A stretch of 64,000 bases of DNA, from positions 1-64,000 of the forward strand of contig NZ_JOFT01000012.1 in assembly GCF_000725805.1 (NCBI RefSeq). Direction: 5' to 3'. Position 1 is the first letter of the stretch, and each line of letters starts with the position of its first letter. Shown here in pieces: positions 61,984 to 64,000 of the stretch. The notes beneath the pieces are model-generated. The model was not told the DNA's origin. It saw nothing but the letters and a program-made list of their open reading frames with translations, and made no database searches. A program made the position numbers and the translations under genes. Origin of the DNA: Streptomyces xanthophaeus (GTDB lineage: Bacteria; Actinomycetota; Actinomycetes; Streptomycetales; Streptomycetaceae).

Positions 61984-63351
61984 GTGACGACACTGGACAA
62001 GGGTGCGCATCTGCTGGTCGTGGCGAAACGGATCAGGGCCGTCCTCGGCTGGTCGGCCGGGGACGGGGTACCCGAGGTGGACGCGTCCGCGCTCCTGCTC
62101 ACGGGAAGCGGACGCGTCCGCTCGGACGACGACTTCGTGTTCTACAACCAGCCGCGGCACGCCTCCGGAGCCGTCCGCCACCAGGGCAGGCGACCCGGTG
62201 CCGACACCGTCGAGGTCGATCTCGGCGCGCTGGAACCGGAGATCCAGCGCGTGGTGCTGTGCGCGTCCGCGGACGGCGGCACCTTCGGCCAGGTTCCCGG
62301 CCTGAACCTGCGCCTGCTCGACGCGGTGACCGGGATCGAACTGGCGCACTTCGCGATGGAGGCGGCCACCGAGACCGCGTACGTGAGCGGTGAGCTCTAC
62401 CGGAGGTCCGGGGCCTGGAGGTTCAGGGCCGTGGGGCAGGGCTACGCCAGCGGACTGGCCGGCCTGGCCACGGACTTCGGCATCACCGTGGACGAGGACC
62501 CGTCCCCGACGGCCGCACCGCCCCCGCCCGCCCCGACGAGCCCGCCACCGCGGTCCGTCGAGGTGGCGGCCGGGCCCGGTGTCCGGACGGCCCGGGGCGA
62601 GGAACGGCTGCCCGCCGACATGCTGGCCCGGCTGTCCCTGCGCAAACAGCAGGTCGCCGTCAGCCTGCGCAAACACGGCGTCACCGCGCTGACCGCCCGC
62701 GTCGTCCTCGTCCTGGACGCCTCCGGCTCGATGACCGGCCACTACGCCCGCGGCACCGTCCACGGCGTCGCCGAGCGGATGGCGGCCGTCGCCGCCCAGC
62801 TCGACGACGACGGGCAGATGCAGGCGTGGACCTTCGCCTCCCACCCGGCCCGCCTCCCCGACCTGGTCACCGCCGAACTCCCCGAGTGGCTGCGCCTGCA
62901 CGTACGGGTCGGCCAGTACGGCCTGTTCGGCCGCAGGAAGTCGGCGAAGGGACTGGAGCCTGGCCAGATCGACATGCGGACGGTCGGCATCGGGAACGAG
63001 GAGCAGAAGGTCATCGCACAGGTCCGCGCCTACGTACGCGCCCACCCCGTGCCGGATCCGACGCTCGTCCTGTTCTTCTCCGACGGCGGCGTGTACCGCA
63101 ACGCCGAGATCGAGCGGGAGCTGCGCGCGGCCGTGGAAGAGCCGCTGTTCTGGCAGTTCATCGGCCTCGGCCGGGCCCAGTACGGGGTGCTGGAGCGCTT
63201 CGACACGCTGCCGGGGCGGCGCGTGGACAACGTGGGCTTCTTCGCGGTGGACGACATCGACACGCTCTCCGACGCCGAACTGTACGACCGGCTCCTGTCG
63301 GAGTTCCCGTCCTGGATACGGGCCGCCCGGCAGGCCGGGATCCTACGGTGA
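61984..63351 (+). CDS. TerD-domain / VWA-domain fusion protein
   Basis: 455-residue cytoplasmic protein. N-terminal TerD-like domain (residues about 1-175): [33 protein letters not shown] and acidic calcium-binding positions. A Pro-rich linker (about 178-205) leads to a VWA domain with [19 protein letters not shown] (Asp245), [13 protein letters not shown] and [10 protein letters not shown]. The arrangement is typical of tellurium-resistance/stress systems (TerF-like). GTG 61984. It stands alone here, without terB or terC. Confidence 0.9.
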   Translation: MTTLDKGAHLLVVAKRIRAVLGWSAGDGVPEVDASALLLTGSGRVRSDDDFVFYNQPRHASGAVRHQGRRPGADTVEVDLGALEPEIQRVVLCASADGGTFGQVPGLNLRLLDAVTGIELAHFAMEAATETAYVSGELYRRSGAWRFRAVGQGYASGLAGLATDFGITVDEDPSPTAAPPPPAPTSPPPRSVEVAAGPGVRTARGEERLPADMLARLSLRKQQVAVSLRKHGVTALTARVVLVLDASGSMTGHYARGTVHGVAERMAAVAAQLDDDGQMQAWTFASHPARLPDLVTAELPEWLRLHVRVGQYGLFGRRKSAKGLEPGQIDMRTVGIGNEEQKVIAQVRAYVRAHPVPDPTLVLFFSDGGVYRNAEIERELRAAVEEPLFWQFIGLGRAQYGVLERFDTLPGRRVDNVGFFAVDDIDTLSDAELYDRLLSEFPSWIRAARQAGILR

Positions 63352-63372
63352 AGGGGGTCGCGCGGGGCCCCC

Positions 63373-64000
63373 TCAGCGGACCGGCCCGCGCACCGACTGG
63401 AGCGCGCGGAACCGGACGGGCGCCATGCCCACCCGGCGGCTGAACAGGCGGCTGAAATAGGCCGGGTCCTCGTAGCCGACCCTCCGGGCGACCCCGGCGA
63501 CCGGCAGGTCGGTACGGGCCAGCAGCTCCTTCGCCCGGCTCAGCCGGATGCCCAGCAGGTACTCCTTCACCCCCTCCCCGGTGCTGCGCCGCACCGCGCG
63601 GCGCAGCTGCGGCAGCGGCATCCCCAGCCGGGCGGCGTGCCCGGCCACCGATATCGGCAGCAGGGCGTCCCGCGCCAGGGTGTCCATCACGGTCTCGCCC
63701 TGCCGGGAGACCTCGGCCCGGGCGTAGCGCAGGGCGACGAGCAGGGCGTGCACGGCCGCCGCGGCCTCCACCTCCAGCAGCGGGCCGCCGCGCCGGGCGG
63801 CCCGGACGATCCCGTCGACGACGTGCTCCACCCCGGCCGTCCCGCTCAGCGGCACGAGCGGGCGCTCCGGGGTGACGTAGCCGAGGTCGGTGTACGCCGC
63901 CGCGCTGGCGCCGGTGAAGTCCACGAAGCACTCGTCCCAGCCGGTCCGCGGATCGGGCCCGTAGTGGTGCTCCACACCGGGCACGAGCCACAGCAGCGCG
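63373..64000 (-). CDS. AraC-family regulator, 5' end outside window
   Basis: Partial gene; the frame stays open to the window edge (Ala-Leu-Leu-Trp-Leu-Val before PGVEHHYG), so the internal GTG at 63984 is not the true start. What remains is the end of a cupin-type ligand domain (PGVEHHYGPDPRTGWDECFVDFTG), a linker, and a C-terminal AraC double HTH (LPISVAGHAARLGMPLPQLRRAVRRSTGEGVKEY and GVARRVGYEDPAYFSRLFSRRVGMAPVRFR). A sugar-catabolism role is common for this type. Confidence 0.9.
   Translation of the reverse strand, partial: ALLWLVPGVEHHYGPDPRTGWDECFVDFTGASAAAYTDLGYVTPERPLVPLSGTAGVEHVVDGIVRAARRGGPLLEVEAAAAVHALLVALRYARAEVSRQGETVMDTLARDALLPISVAGHAARLGMPLPQLRRAVRRSTGEGVKEYLLGIRLSRAKELLARTDLPVAGVARRVGYEDPAYFSRLFSRRVGMAPVRFRALQSVRGPVR

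Noticed and set aside
58418..61993. 1191-residue minus-strand frame over the GH101 gene
   Set aside because: Shadow frame rich in Gly/Val/Asp; no recognisable domain or ribosome site.
63352..63373. Hairpin AGGGGG/CCCCCT as terminator between TerD-VWA and AraC genes
   Set aside because: Only a 6-bp stem overlapping the AraC stop codon; too weak to call.

Overview
The window is about 72% G+C by eye, with strong third-position G/C, many GTG starts and short overlapping operons. It carries families typical of actinomycetes: a Tat-exported polysaccharide lyase, sugar ABC importers without their own ATPase, DUF6086, a SpoIIE phosphatase, a NarL-type two-component pair, and an NRPS. It is best read as chromosomal DNA of a Streptomyces or close relative. 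I found no rRNA, tRNA, CRISPR array, phage module or intact insertion sequence.

Layout. 1-1200: a secreted DUF4430 (transcobalamin-like) protein behind a cobalamin riboswitch, and a small ORF. 1313-4648: a large membrane-anchored patatin-like protein. 4650-18736: a carbohydrate locus with a D-2-hydroxyacid dehydrogenase, a lipoprotein binding protein and two permeases, a GH13 glucosidase, a GH29 fucosidase-like enzyme, a phosphodiesterase-HAD fusion, a PL8 lyase, a LacI/DeoR-like regulator and a Gfo/Idh oxidoreductase. Three copies of a near-identical 14-bp operator-like motif tie it together. 19190-25195: mixed genes (luciferase-domain protein, HAD, divergent MarR/SDR pair, PP2C phosphatase with a SUKH-like partner, MFS/TetR pair). 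25450-28463: PaaN with a LuxR-type ATPase regulator.

28505-37921 is a compact biosynthetic operon on the minus strand: a two-module NRPS (C-A-PCP-C-A-PCP-TE), a group A flavin monooxygenase and an SDR. The first A domain carries the serine code, the second a proline-like code. NRPS plus flavin monooxygenase is the architecture known for bacterial pyrrolizidines (legonmycin, pyrrolizixenamide), so an N-acyl Ser-Pro derived pyrrolizidine is the best prediction. A DUF2264 gene diverges from it. 40129-44171 holds an unusual four-gene overlapping operon: an isocitrate lyase/PEP mutase-type lyase, a sorbitol-dehydrogenase-type small subunit, a GMC flavoprotein dehydrogenase with a Cys cluster, and an acetoacetate-decarboxylase-like protein.

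44300-51011 contains an EF-hand protein, a CBM2-GH18 chitinase, DUF6086, CsbD, a SpoIIE phosphatase, DoxX behind an iron-box-like palindrome, a TDT-family transporter and a DUF1275 protein with a collagen-like N-terminus. 51089-55008 contains a VOC protein, an NAD-binding protein, and an RNA-repair pair: a single-chain RNA ligase/5'-kinase/3'-phosphatase followed 5 nt later by a small PIN/NYN-like protein. 55018-58296 has a secreted SH3 protein with a 9-bp tandem repeat, a two-component system and a YbjQ protein. 58490-64000 has a GH101 endo-alpha-N-acetylgalactosaminidase with CBM32, a TerD-VWA protein and an AraC regulator cut by the window end.

The observations most worth following are the RNA-repair pair, the putative pyrrolizidine operon, the uncharacterised GMC/lyase operon and the phosphodiesterase-HAD fusion.
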